This document shows positions 55,428 to 63,760 of a stretch of 64,000 nucleotides of DNA, in pieces (position 1 is the first letter of the stretch; each line of letters starts with the position of its first letter). Position numbers and translations under genes: made by a program. The notes beneath the pieces are model-generated. The model saw nothing but the letters and a program-made list of their open reading frames with translations, searched no databases and was not told where the DNA came from. Origin of the DNA: Lysobacter sp. yr284 (lineage in GTDB: Bacteria; Pseudomonadota; Gammaproteobacteria; Xanthomonadales; Xanthomonadaceae); NCBI RefSeq assembly GCF_900107375.1, contig NZ_FNPT01000004.1:248001-312000 (forward strand), written 5' to 3'.

Positions 55428-56939
55428 CTAAGACACCTTCTTCATTTCCTTGCGCCGGGCGAAGAACTCTCTGAGATATCTATTCCGCGGATCCGATTTC
55501 TTTACGCTGGCCACAGTGACAGCGTCAGCATCCAACAGGGCGGACAACTCGTCCTCCCAACATAGGGCCCGGTGCGCTCGCAGGAACTCGTCGAACTCCC
55601 TCCATTCCGTTCCCGTTGGGCCCGTCTTATCTCCTCGAACGAACAGATCGCTGGCGCAGAGTGGACCTTTCTTGCCCTCAACATACAGAACCCCGAGCAC
55701 TGCGACGATTCCCTGCAGTGTCTTGGCCTCGCGCCGCCCGCTGCGAGTGATCAGATTCAGGGCCACATCCGTCACGTCGTGCCCGTACGTCGCACCCATG
55801 AACAGGACGTCGTCGTACTCCAGCCAAGCATCGCCTTGCGTGTAATGAGCATCTACAAGCATGCGTCGGTAACCCTGTGCGTACGCGCTTTCTATCGACG
55901 GCAAGAACGGCAACTGCTTGATCGGCTCAGGCACCATCCAGTCCTTGGCCGGCGTGCTCCGGTGTCGCGGCATGATTCTGGCTGCCGGACCGGCGTGTTC
56001 CGTCAGTGACAACGCAGCAGATAGTTGTTCGTAGGCAGTGTGTTCGGTGATTCTCGACGCGCCGAAGAGCACCATGCCGTGGGTCCGCGACATCAGTTCC
56101 TTGCGCAGCGGCTCGAGCGCCGCCCTCGGAATCGCATCCAGGTCCGTCTGCGCCTGGATCAACTCCGGTTCGGGATACCCTCGCGAGAATGGTCGGCGAT
56201 CCTGGAGTTCGCCTTCTTCGCTGACGACGCCTTGCAACGCCGTATGGATGTCTGACTCTTCTTGCCGCAATTTCCTGACCATCAGGTCAATATCCTCGCA
56301 GAGCCGATCCGGCGTCGGCGTGTCCACCAGGACGGCCACGCGATGTTCTGAATTTAGCGCGTGAAGACATGCCATTTCCAGTCGTTCCGCGGTGCTCTTC
56401 CACGTGGACTGATCCAGCTTGATGGGGCCGACTACCAATAAGGTTCCGCTGGGCAGTCGGTCGATCCCGGTCGACCACAGGCCATATTCGCCAAGGTCGA
56501 TGCTCCCTTCCCATCCATTCGCGGCTTCCTCTGCGTAGACGAGCCCCCCGTCCGTGGCGTCCTCGTAGCAAGCAAGCAGCGCATTGATCGCCTCCGGTGA
56601 AGTTGTCACATAGACACCCGGCAACGGACCGCCCGGCCACACTTCGAGCGAGCCGGCGGACGGCGTGTCCTCGCCCTTAGTGAGCGCGGCGAACAATTCC
56701 TTCGGCCCTACCTGGAGCGAGAACTTCTTGTTGATCCGATAGGCCAGTCGCGAAACTGACGTTGTGTCAAGTTCGCAGGCTGCGACACGTCGCGGGAACG
56801 CCATTACTTCCGGCCAGTTACGCAGGCCGGGTAAGGCGGCGATCAGATCCAGCGCCTGGCTGTGTCCGATGGAGCATGACGATTGCTGGAGCTGGGCGCG
56901 AATACGGCCGGCCAGCAGCTTTAACTGCGGAATGTCCAT
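55428..56939 (-). CDS. Unknown 503-residue protein, first gene of the four-gene operon
   Basis: The frame from ATG 56939 follows a strong AGGAG site. The N-terminal 50 residues (LKLLAGRIRAQLQQSSCSIG, HSQALDLIAALPGLRNWPEV) resemble a small helical domain that I recall from glyoxalase-related proteins of unknown function (PF20066-like). The middle part alternates strands and helices (STGIDRLPSGTLLVVGPIKL, HRVAVLVDTPTPDRLCEDID, HGMVLFGASRI), and the C-terminus is basic (RYLREFFARRKEMKKVS). No nuclease, ATPase or membrane signature is visible. It is 86 bases upstream of the GIY-YIG gene and probably transcribed with it. Confidence 0.6.
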   Translation of the reverse strand: MDIPQLKLLAGRIRAQLQQSSCSIGHSQALDLIAALPGLRNWPEVMAFPRRVAACELDTTSVSRLAYRINKKFSLQVGPKELFAALTKGEDTPSAGSLEVWPGGPLPGVYVTTSPEAINALLACYEDATDGGLVYAEEAANGWEGSIDLGEYGLWSTGIDRLPSGTLLVVGPIKLDQSTWKSTAERLEMACLHALNSEHRVAVLVDTPTPDRLCEDIDLMVRKLRQEESDIHTALQGVVSEEGELQDRRPFSRGYPEPELIQAQTDLDAIPRAALEPLRKELMSRTHGMVLFGASRITEHTAYEQLSAALSLTEHAGPAARIMPRHRSTPAKDWMVPEPIKQLPFLPSIESAYAQGYRRMLVDAHYTQGDAWLEYDDVLFMGATYGHDVTDVALNLITRSGRREAKTLQGIVAVLGVLYVEGKKGPLCASDLFVRGDKTGPTGTEWREFDEFLRAHRALCWEDELSALLDADAVTVASVKKSDPRNRYLREFFARRKEMKKVS

Positions 56940-57278
56940 TGTTTGTTCTCCTGGGCGATACGACCGGTGCACGCATTGCGGGCCGCCCATGGAAACAATG
57001 GTTTCTGGGTTGGTCTGCAGTATTTTCCGTCTTCGTCTTGCCCTGAGGGCGCGTGCGGCAGGCGACGGCAACCACGGCTGAATATACGCCGCACTGTCCG
57101 GTCAAGGAATACCCCCTGGCGGTTTGGGGGCGCTGGGGACTCAGTGGGCGCTGAGCTGTCCACCAAGCGATGGAGCCGCGCGAACGTCGGCGGGGTGTCC
57201 CGCACCTGCTGTTCCAGGTCCAGTTACTGGCCGCGCAGCCCCGCGACGCGTATGCCACCGACGCGGCCCAGTGGCGCT

Positions 57279-57361
57279 AGAAATTGAAGGCGCGCTTGGC
57301 GTCGTGGGCGTCCCAGGTCTCGCCGACTTCAAGGGCGTCGAGCCGGGCGGCGGCGCGCGCC
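57279..57361 (-). pseudogene. Possible gene end fragment
   Basis: Upstream of a TAG, minus-strand codons read ARLDALEVGETWDAHDAKRAFNF. The composition looks like a real protein end rather than noise, but no start or family is seen. Confidence 0.2.
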
Positions 57362-57710
57362 TTAGCGCGGCGGATCGAGAGGGGCATCGCGGCGGCTCAG
57401 AGCAGCGAGCCGCGGGGCGACCGGACGCGCGGCCCGGCCGGCGGGGCGGCCGCAGCGGTAGGGCCGTGGGGGCCGCCCGGCGTCGGCCAGGCGCACCTCC
57501 GTCGCGGGTGCGCATGGTCCACAGCAGGGCGAGGGCGGGGTCGAGGCGGGCGAAGCGGTGGGCGCTGCCGCGCTTGGCGATGAGCACTGCCTCGTACAGC
57601 CCGTACTGCACCGACAGGACGTAGCCGTCGGCGCGGCCGTGCAGGGTGTAGCCGCGCACGGCGCCGGCGCGGGCGAGCTCGACCAACCTGGCCTGGGGCA
57701 GCGCTTTCAT
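57362..57710 (-). pseudogene. Frameshifted ParC-family partition-associated gene
   Basis: From ATG 57710 the frame gives KALPQARLVELARAGAVRGY, TLHGRADGYVLSVQYGLYEA and FARLDPALALLWTM, as in ParC family partition-associated proteins of Xanthomonadaceae plasmids and integrative elements. Near 57,495-57,505 the match moves to another frame, EVRLADAGRPPRPYRCGRPA, which runs to a TAA at 57362. One inserted or lost base in a GC-rich run explains it. The remaining frames here are noise. It points to an integrative element that once occupied this site. Confidence 0.5.
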
Positions 57711-57975
57711 CGCCGCGGGTTCCTGACACCGGGGGATTCGGGAGACGCTACGCGCGCGAGCGGGCGCCGGCAAGCGAAGGTTCGGGGGCGTGGGCGGACA
57801 TAACGTCAGACTCCCCGTAATGGACTGCGGCGCGTTGGCTGTGTCGGTGCGCCGCGCGGGCTGGCGTCGTTTTGTATTCGCCGGGGCTGCAGGGTCGGGC
57901 GCTACGCAATTGTCAGCGTGGGTAGCGGCGAGTGTTCACGAAATCCTGGTGACTCCAGGCGCGTCCGGTACCGAC

Positions 57976-58003
57976 TTGGCGAAATCGCGATCGATGCTAT
58001 AAC
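57976..58003 (+). promoter_or_regulatory. Promoter of the H-NS-like gene
   Basis: TTGGCG (57976-57981) and TATAAC (57998-58003) are 16 bases apart and match sigma-70 hexamers at 4 and 5 positions. They lie about 30 bases before the GTG at 58032. The rest of 57711-57975 holds no supported gene. Confidence 0.5.
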
Positions 58004-58031
58004 CGAGGTTTCCCCCGATAGGACGACCCCA

Positions 58032-58538
58032 GTGGCCCTGACCACACTCCAGTCGATCGACGCCGAGATCAAGCAGCTGGAAGCCCAGAAGAAGTTGGTC
58101 GAGAAGCGCGACTCCGAAGTTCCTAAAGCGATCGAGGTTCTTCAGCGATACGCGAGGGTGCTGACGCCGGCGCAGCGCCGCAAGCTGGCGAAAATCTTCG
58201 GAAGTGAGTTGGGCGCCGAAACTGCCAATGTGTCGGCGCGTGCCGCCCGTGCTCGAAAGATCGGCAGGGTGGCGCCCAAGTACCGCCTGCCTACCGGCGA
58301 GACCTGGACCGGGCGCGGCCGAACCCCGGTCGCGTTCGCGGCGTGGGAGAAGGGCGCCGAGGGCAAGGCTTGGCGCAAGGCCAACGAAGGGGCGCGCTTC
58401 CCCGCCATCGATGGCACGCCCGTCAAGGCACCCGCCAGCACCGCGACGACGAAAGCTTCGCGAGGCGCTGCCAAGAAGACCGGGAAGAAGGCGGCCCAGA
58501 AGGCTACGAGGCCTGCGAAAAAGGCAGCCGGCCAGTGA
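58032..58538 (+). CDS. H-NS family histone-like protein with a Lys/Ala-rich tail
   Basis: A 168-residue protein read from GTG 58032, preceded by AGGACG. The N-terminal half is helical and charged (LQSIDAEIKQLEAQKKLVEK, YARVLTPAQRRKLAKIFGSE), as in H-NS oligomerisation domains. The H-NS DNA-binding motif is VAPKYRLPTGETWTGRGRTP. The C-terminus is a basic, low-complexity tail (ASRGAAKKTGKKAAQKATRP AKKAAGQ), like eukaryotic H1 or bacterial histone-like tails. It should bind AT-rich DNA in the nucleoid and silence foreign genes. A second H-NS-like gene of this island (near 30,400) is broken, so this one may be the active silencer. Confidence 0.78.
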   Translation: MALTTLQSIDAEIKQLEAQKKLVEKRDSEVPKAIEVLQRYARVLTPAQRRKLAKIFGSELGAETANVSARAARARKIGRVAPKYRLPTGETWTGRGRTPVAFAAWEKGAEGKAWRKANEGARFPAIDGTPVKAPASTATTKASRGAAKKTGKKAAQKATRPAKKAAGQ

Positions 58539-58567
58539 TTCACCCGTTTCCAAACAAGGACGCTTCG

Positions 58568-59107
58568 ATGACGGCTCAAATCCAACAACACAACGGCGCG
58601 GGCACCGATCACCTGCGGTGCTACACGCGGCTGCTCGCCCTGTCGGCCTTGTGCCTCGCCGCGGTCGCTTGCACCGACGGCACAGGTGGGGGCGTCGGCG
58701 CTGCGATGTCCAACGAACTCGTGGACCCCGCTAGCGGCGCCACCTGCAGTCAGGGGGCGAACGTACGCATCACCAAGAACGATTTCGAGACGGTCCTAAA
58801 CGGCCAGTGTGGCGCGGTGGTCATCACGGGATCGAACGGATCGGTCAACGTCGACCACGCCCAGTCGATCCGCGTTGAGGGCACCAAGGTTACAGTGCTC
58901 AACGAGAAGGTCGAGACGCTGGAAGCGATCGGCTCGGACAACACCTTCAACATGACCGAGGTGGGGCACGCTACCATCGCCGGCGATCGGAACACGCTGC
59001 TGGGACGCAACTACCGCCAGGTGACGTTCAAAGGCCAGGGCAACTCGGTCAACACCGACAATGAGCCGCAGCTGGACGATCAGGGCACTGGAAACAAGGT
59101 GATCTGA
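58568..59107 (+). CDS. DUF3060-domain lipoprotein
   Basis: A 179-residue protein, 29 bases after the H-NS-like gene. LLALSALCLAAVACTDGTGG ends in a lipobox-like AAVAC. The mature part has a repetitive pattern (GAVVITGSNGSVNVDHAQSI, VEGTKVTVLNEKV, TIAGDRNTLLGRNY, KGQGNSVNTDN) in which short hydrophobic strands alternate with Gly/Asn turns, the right-handed beta-helix type of DUF3060. No catalytic residues are obvious. It is probably attached to the outer membrane and faces the periplasm or the surface. Confidence 0.7.
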   Translation: MTAQIQQHNGAGTDHLRCYTRLLALSALCLAAVACTDGTGGGVGAAMSNELVDPASGATCSQGANVRITKNDFETVLNGQCGAVVITGSNGSVNVDHAQSIRVEGTKVTVLNEKVETLEAIGSDNTFNMTEVGHATIAGDRNTLLGRNYRQVTFKGQGNSVNTDNEPQLDDQGTGNKVI

Positions 59108-59332
59108 TCTTCCGCTTCGCGTCGATATAGGACTTTGTACTTACCGCAGCGATGCGTCGTTCGGCGCGCCGCGCTGAGGAACTCGCTAGTTAAGAATATT
59201 GGCCCCGGCCAGTATCAAGCGCCCGTTTACGGTGATAAGCACCTCAAGCGCTTCGCCGAAGGCCTTCGAAGTGCCGGCCACCAACATGGCCAACCCGCAG
59301 GCAGTCTTGGTCAAAACTCCCCACGACAACCT
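59108..59332. other. Stretch without a supported gene
   Basis: Both strands carry open frames, but none has a recognised motif; the plus frame continues into the kinase remnant and may be its decayed 5' part. Confidence 0.35.
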
Positions 59333-59738
59333 ACCGACGTGGCGAGCGAGCAGAAGGGCGGCAGTCGTGGTTGCGAATGCATCGGCGACGAGCGCGAGCT
59401 GCAGGTGCTGGTGCGCAACCTGGTTGAGAACGCGATGTGCTACGCGCCGCTGGGCGGCCGCATCCAAGGGGGCTCCGTCACGATGGACGACATGATGTCG
59501 CTAACGGTCGAATACAGCGACCCAGGCATCCCCGAACATCCGCTCGATCGGGTGTTTGACCGCTTCCACCGCGAGCTCGGCGCCGGCATCGACGGTAGCG
59601 GCCTTGGGGTTGGCGATCGTGCGCGAGATCGCCTCCAGGCACGGAGCCCAGGTCGCACTGGACAGATCCGAAGAGTTAGGTGGGCTGCGGGTGCGAGTTC
59701 GCGCACCGCTCGATCTAGGCACTTGCACAAATGCATGA
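59333..59738 (+). pseudogene. Remnant of a sensor histidine kinase (ATPase domain)
   Basis: One frame gives GDERELQVLVRNLVENAMCY with the N-box, then DPGIPEHPLDRVFDRFHREL (G1 and F boxes). Near 59,595 the match moves by one base to GLAIVREIASRHGAQVALDR and SEELGGLRVRVRAPLDL, the G2 end, stopping at 59738. The N-terminal sensor and the phosphoacceptor His are not found. It is a frameshifted, truncated kinase. Confidence 0.6.
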
Positions 59739-59865
59739 CCGCATACCCATCCCGGATATTTTCTTCTCTGGGCTGGGCTTTGGGCCCGATCACTTCTAAC
59801 GTGCTGCAACGCTGTCGATTACGTGAAAACCGGCGAGGTTAACGAGGCTGCGCCGGAGCGTTCAA

Positions 59866-60483
59866 TCAGTTCTTTTTCAGCATTCGCTCGCGAGCTTGCT
59901 CAGCACGCGAGGCGCCGATCGCGGTTTCCACGTGCTTGACCTCTTCGGGCGGCGGGAGCACCGCCTTGAATCCAAGGCTGGCGATCCACAGCTCGCGGCC
60001 CCATCCCTTGGTGTGATATAGGTGATGGTCCTCTTCCTTCTCTACTTGCTCATAGGCTTCCATGAGCGTGGCGGCTTCTTTGCCGCTGCTGTGTTTGGCG
60101 ACATGACCGATGAGTTCCCAGTTCTGATGGTCCTTGGTCTCCGCCAGCACCACGCATTCGGCCGCGACCAGTTCGGCGGCCTGGGGGTCGCCTGCGGCCA
60201 TCGCCATGCGCATCGCCTTCACCAGTGATACGCCGATATGCGCGACTACTTTTCGGCCGGGCGAACTCGCCTGCGGATCGAGCCCTAGCTCAGTCAGCAC
60301 CGTGGTCAGGATTTCGTGATGGCGGCGGGTTTCGTCGAGGTAGCCTTGCCATTCATCACGCAAATCCGCGTTGACCGCACATTCGATTGCCGTCTCGTAG
60401 ATCTGGATGCCTCCACTTTCGGTTTCCAGAGCCTGATACAGCAATTCGTTTAACTGGGCGCGATCGTGTCGCTTGCTGGCCAT
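59866..60483 (-). CDS. Ferritin-like (DUF892/rubrerythrin-type) protein
   Basis: A 205-residue helical protein. The Glu/His pattern of a four-helix diiron bundle is visible: ETESGGIQIYETAIECAV, YLDETRRHHEILTTVL, ELVAAECVVLAETKDHQNWE and AYEQVEKEEDHHLYHTKGWG. Such proteins are linked to oxidative or general stress and often lie next to small membrane and stress genes, as here. No signal peptide. The ATG at 60483 (MASKRHDRAQLNELLYQ) is chosen over an earlier codon. It is divergent from the DUF6766 gene. Confidence 0.72.
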   Translation of the reverse strand: MASKRHDRAQLNELLYQALETESGGIQIYETAIECAVNADLRDEWQGYLDETRRHHEILTTVLTELGLDPQASSPGRKVVAHIGVSLVKAMRMAMAAGDPQAAELVAAECVVLAETKDHQNWELIGHVAKHSSGKEAATLMEAYEQVEKEEDHHLYHTKGWGRELWIASLGFKAVLPPPEEVKHVETAIGASRAEQARERMLKKN

Positions 60484-60626
60484 CGGTGTTCTCCGGTTGT
60501 GTTGCTGGCGTGCGGACACGGTAAAGGCGCCGAAATTCAGGGGTGGTGAACGTTCGCGTGAACACCGCGCTAACGCCGACCGGCGGATCGTAACTGCGAT
60601 TCCATTTGCTCTAGAGCGCAGTCCCG

Positions 60627-61276
60627 ATGCGACGCGAACCCACCTTTTTCGGCGAAACGGCCTGAGCCTGGTGCTCGCCGCGATCTTCCTGGTATTTCTC
60701 CTTGGCCAGATTCTGGCCGGTCATGCGGCCTGGAACGAAGAACTGCTGCGCGAGGGGCGGGCACCGCTGGATCTGCTGGCTTACTTCGACAGTGGGCACT
60801 TTCTTTCTGCGACCTTCGAGAACTGGGAAAGCGAGTTCCTGCAGATGGGCATGTACGTACTGCTGACGGTGTGGCTGCGGCAGCTGGGGTCGGCTGAGTC
60901 ACGCGGCTTTGAGGACGAGCCCGAGCAGATCGATCCGGGCCCGACGCCGTGGCCGGTGCGAAAGGGCGGCCTGTGGCGTCGGCTGTACTCGCATTCCCTG
61001 ACCATCGCTTTCCTTGTTCTGTTCCTGGCCTCGTTCGTACTGCACGGCTATGGCAGTTGGCGCCACGAGAACGACGAGCGCAGCTTGCAGGGCCGCGCGC
61101 CGGTAGCGTTGAGCGACCACATGCTCGGCTCGACATTCTGGTTCGAGTCGTTTCAGAACTGGCAGAGCGAGTTCCTCGCCGTTCTGTCGATCGTGGTTCT
61201 GTCGATCTTCCTGCGCGAGGACAGGTCACCGGAGTCCAAGCCGACGCAGGCGCCGCATAGGCAGACCGGCACTTAG
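60627..61276 (+). pseudogene. DUF6766-type membrane protein with an apparent frameshift near the start
   Basis: The body reads FRRNGLSLVLAAIFLVFLLG, GHFLSATFENWESEFLQMGM, SHSLTIAFLVLFLASFVLHG and FESFQNWQSEFLAVLSIVVL, that is, four membrane segments and duplicated halves typical of DUF6766. The body frame has no ATG before the first membrane segment: its only upstream start is a TTG at 60473. An ATG at 60627 gives MRREPTFF and then stops after 13 codons; one extra T in the T5 run at 60645-60649 would fuse it to FRRNGLSL. So the gene has lost a T (a true mutation, phase variation, or sequencing error), or starts differently. If intact, it would be an inner membrane protein of unknown function. 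Confidence 0.6.
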
Positions 61277-61360
61277 CCGGACCGAAACCGGATTCGTGCG
61301 CCAGGCTGCTACATAAATGCTTTGATTTCGGCCGCTTGTTAGACGAAAGTCCCGGCCAAT

Positions 61361-63055
61361 CTACGGCGGCGGCAATCTACGCGAGGGAGCCTTGCGATCG
61401 CCGAATAGAGCGCTGACGATTAACCCAAGGCCTAGCAAACAAGCAATCAGGAACAAGACCAGGGCAAGAGCGGGGTAGCCGAATAGCGTGTACGGCGTGT
61501 CGATCCGCATGATGATCGCCGAGGCCATGATCAATGCCGAAGCGATCGCTCCGGTGCTGATGCGGTTGGCGATCTTCTGCAGCGCTTCCATCAGCCGCGA
61601 TTCCTCCAGGCCCGCGACCGAGACCTGCAGGCGATTATCGGCCAGCAACGACAGCAGCGCCTGCAGCTTGCGCGGTCCGTCGCGCAGCAGGCCCTGCAGT
61701 TCCAGCGACTCGGCCGCCAGTCCGGACAGCGACAGCGAACGGGTCAGGCGCTGGCGCATCAGCCGCTGCAGGTGCGGGCGCGCCACCGCTTCGATGTCGA
61801 GCTGCGGCGCGAGCGCGTGCGCGACCTGTTGCAGATTCAGCAAGGTGCGGCCCAGCATGCCCAGTTCGGCCGGCGGCCGCAGGCCGCAGGCGACCGAGAT
61901 GCGCACCACTTCGATCAACAGGCTGCCCTCGGCCAGGCCGTCGTCGGCCTGGCGCACGGCATAACGGCCGACCAGGTGGCCGATCTCGCGCCGGTAGCGC
62001 ACCTCGTCGAAGCTCTCCAGCCGCACCGCCACGCCGATGGCCTCGCTGGCGGCGTCCTCGCCGCGGCCGTCGAGCGCGGCGAGCATGAACTTGAGCAGGC
62101 GCTCGCGCCGCTGCGGCGGCACGTGCACGATCATGCCCAGGTCGATCACCGCCAGCCGGCCGTCGCCGGCCAGCAGCACGTTGCCCGGATGCGGATCGGC
62201 GTGGATCTCGCCGTGCAGGTAGGTCTGGTCGAGGTAGGCGCGCAGCAGGTCGGCGGCCAGGCCGCAGAAATCGCGCTCGGTGCGCAGCAGCCCCGACAGC
62301 GCGAGTACGCTGCGGCCGTGCACCAGGTCCATCGTCACCACCGCCGGCGCGCACAGGCTCCAGACCGGTTGCGGCACGTACAACCCGGGATACGGCGCCA
62401 GATGCCGGGCGAACCGTTCCAGGTTGCGCGCTTCGGCGCAGTAGTCCAGTTCGCCCAACAAGCTGCGGTGGAATTCGTCGAGCCAGTCGGCGAAGTGCAC
62501 GCGGCGGCCGGTCTGGGTGACCTTGTCGGCGGTGCGCGCGAGCCGGCTGAGGATGTCCAGGTCGGTGGCGATGACGTGTTCGATGCCGGGCCGGCGCACC
62601 TTCACCGCGACCTCGCGCCCATCGCGCAGGCGCGCGCGGTGCACCTGCGCCAGCGAGGCGCTTCCCAGCGGGTCGGGATCGAAGTCCTTGAACGCCTTGG
62701 TCAGGCGCACTTGCAGGCTGTCCTCGATCCGCGCGCGCACCACGTCGTAGGGCAATCGCGGCTCGACCCGGTCGTGCATGCGGCCGAGCGCGCGGTGCAC
62801 GTCGGGCGGCAGCAGGTCGGGGCGCGTGGCCAGCGCCTGGCCGAGCTTGACGAAGGCCGGGCCCAGCGATTCGAGGTCGCGTACGAACGCCTCGGCGTCC
62901 GGCGCCGCGCCGGGCTGAGGTGCCAGCGCGTTGCCGTGCGCGGACGCCAACTCGGAGAATGCAGCGATGTGCCGGTACTTGGCGACGAAGGCGAGGATGC
63001 GCGCCGCGCGCAAGGCGCGGTTGTCGCCGCCGGTGCGGCCGGGAGTCTCGCTCAT
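61361..63055 (-). CDS. UbiB/ABC1 (AarF) family atypical kinase
   Basis: A 564-residue protein of the UbiB family. The family KxGQ motif is AFVKLGQALATRPDLLPPDV; the Ala-rich nucleotide loop is LGSASLAQVHRARL; the catalytic-type HADPHPGNVLL and the metal-binding VIDLGM follow. Two hydrophobic segments at the C-terminus (YPALALVLFLIACLLGLGLI) anchor it in the membrane. UbiB supports ubiquinone biosynthesis or lipid handling through ATPase activity. A second UbiB-type paralogue may serve the real ubi pathway elsewhere, since no ubi gene is adjacent. GC content is that of the backbone. Confidence 0.88.
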   Translation of the reverse strand: MSETPGRTGGDNRALRAARILAFVAKYRHIAAFSELASAHGNALAPQPGAAPDAEAFVRDLESLGPAFVKLGQALATRPDLLPPDVHRALGRMHDRVEPRLPYDVVRARIEDSLQVRLTKAFKDFDPDPLGSASLAQVHRARLRDGREVAVKVRRPGIEHVIATDLDILSRLARTADKVTQTGRRVHFADWLDEFHRSLLGELDYCAEARNLERFARHLAPYPGLYVPQPVWSLCAPAVVTMDLVHGRSVLALSGLLRTERDFCGLAADLLRAYLDQTYLHGEIHADPHPGNVLLAGDGRLAVIDLGMIVHVPPQRRERLLKFMLAALDGRGEDAASEAIGVAVRLESFDEVRYRREIGHLVGRYAVRQADDGLAEGSLLIEVVRISVACGLRPPAELGMLGRTLLNLQQVAHALAPQLDIEAVARPHLQRLMRQRLTRSLSLSGLAAESLELQGLLRDGPRKLQALLSLLADNRLQVSVAGLEESRLMEALQKIANRISTGAIASALIMASAIIMRIDTPYTLFGYPALALVLFLIACLLGLGLIVSALFGDRKAPSRRLPPP

Positions 63056-63070
63056 GAGCGCGTCGCCGGA

Positions 63071-63253
63071 TCAGCCGTTCGCACGCAGGTACCGTTCCAC
63101 CGCGTCGGCCGATACGCCGACCGCGGCGATGGCCTCGCGCAGGCGGCGTTCGTCGACGCCGAAGCGCTCCGTCCAGTAACGCAACTCGTGGGCCTGCTCC
63201 AGGCTGATGCGGGCGCGGTCCTCGGGGCCGCGTCGGTGGCTGTCGTCGCTCAT
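63071..63253 (-). CDS. DUF3606-type small protein
   Basis: A 60-residue protein: SLEQAHELRYWTERFGVDER and LREAIAAVGVSADAVERYL form the short helical unit of DUF3606, unknown function. The ATG at 63253 is followed closely by the UbiB-like gene (15 bases after its stop), so the two are likely co-transcribed. CAGGAGA precedes the start. Confidence 0.75.
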   Translation of the reverse strand: MSDDSHRRGPEDRARISLEQAHELRYWTERFGVDERRLREAIAAVGVSADAVERYLRANG

Positions 63254-63281
63254 GCCGGTCTCCTGTGGGTGGGGTGCGGAT

Positions 63282-63521
63282 TCACGAGCGCTGCGGCCGG
63301 TCGTGGCCGAACAAGCGTTCGATGCTGCCGCGGATGCGCGCGCCGACGTAGCCGTAGTCGATCGCGCCGGCCTGTTCGAGCACCCGCGCCACGGCCTGCT
63401 CGAACTCGACCTCCAGCACTTCGCGCTCCGGCGGATCGTCGATCCACGCCTGCACGGCGCTGTCGAGTCGGTCGAGCGCGCGTTCGAGCTCGGCGCGGGC
63501 GGGTCGGTCTTCGTGATCCAT
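63282..63521 (-). CDS. Small acidic protein, unknown
   Basis: A 79-residue protein starting MDHEDRPARAELERALDRLD, with DYGYVGARIRGSIERLFG near the end. It is helical and charged, with no recognised family. It lies 28 bases upstream of the DUF3606-type gene on the same strand and is probably the first gene of that small operon. An ATG five codons upstream is an alternative start. Confidence 0.55.
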   Translation of the reverse strand: MDHEDRPARAELERALDRLDSAVQAWIDDPPEREVLEVEFEQAVARVLEQAGAIDYGYVGARIRGSIERLFGHDRPQRS

Positions 63522-63760
63522 GGCGCTACGGTGCATGTCGGCCCAGGGCAGGCGCGGCGGCCTGCGGCATGAACAGGCGAAGCAAGCCGCGTGCCAGCGC
63601 CGGCGCGCGCGAACGCCGGCGCCGGACGCACAACGATCTACGCAAACCCCGGGGAAAGACGGCGCTACGCGCGTCGCACGGACGGTCTGCGCCGAACCCG
63701 GCCGCACAGGTCCCGGAATATTTTTCGCACTGCGCAATCCTTGCCGCGCCACCCGGCCAC

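Noticed and set aside
59186-59467. Minus frame with a membrane-like segment (GLAMLVAGTSKAFGEALEV)
   Set aside because: It overlaps the histidine kinase remnant, whose N-box and G1 box are clear.
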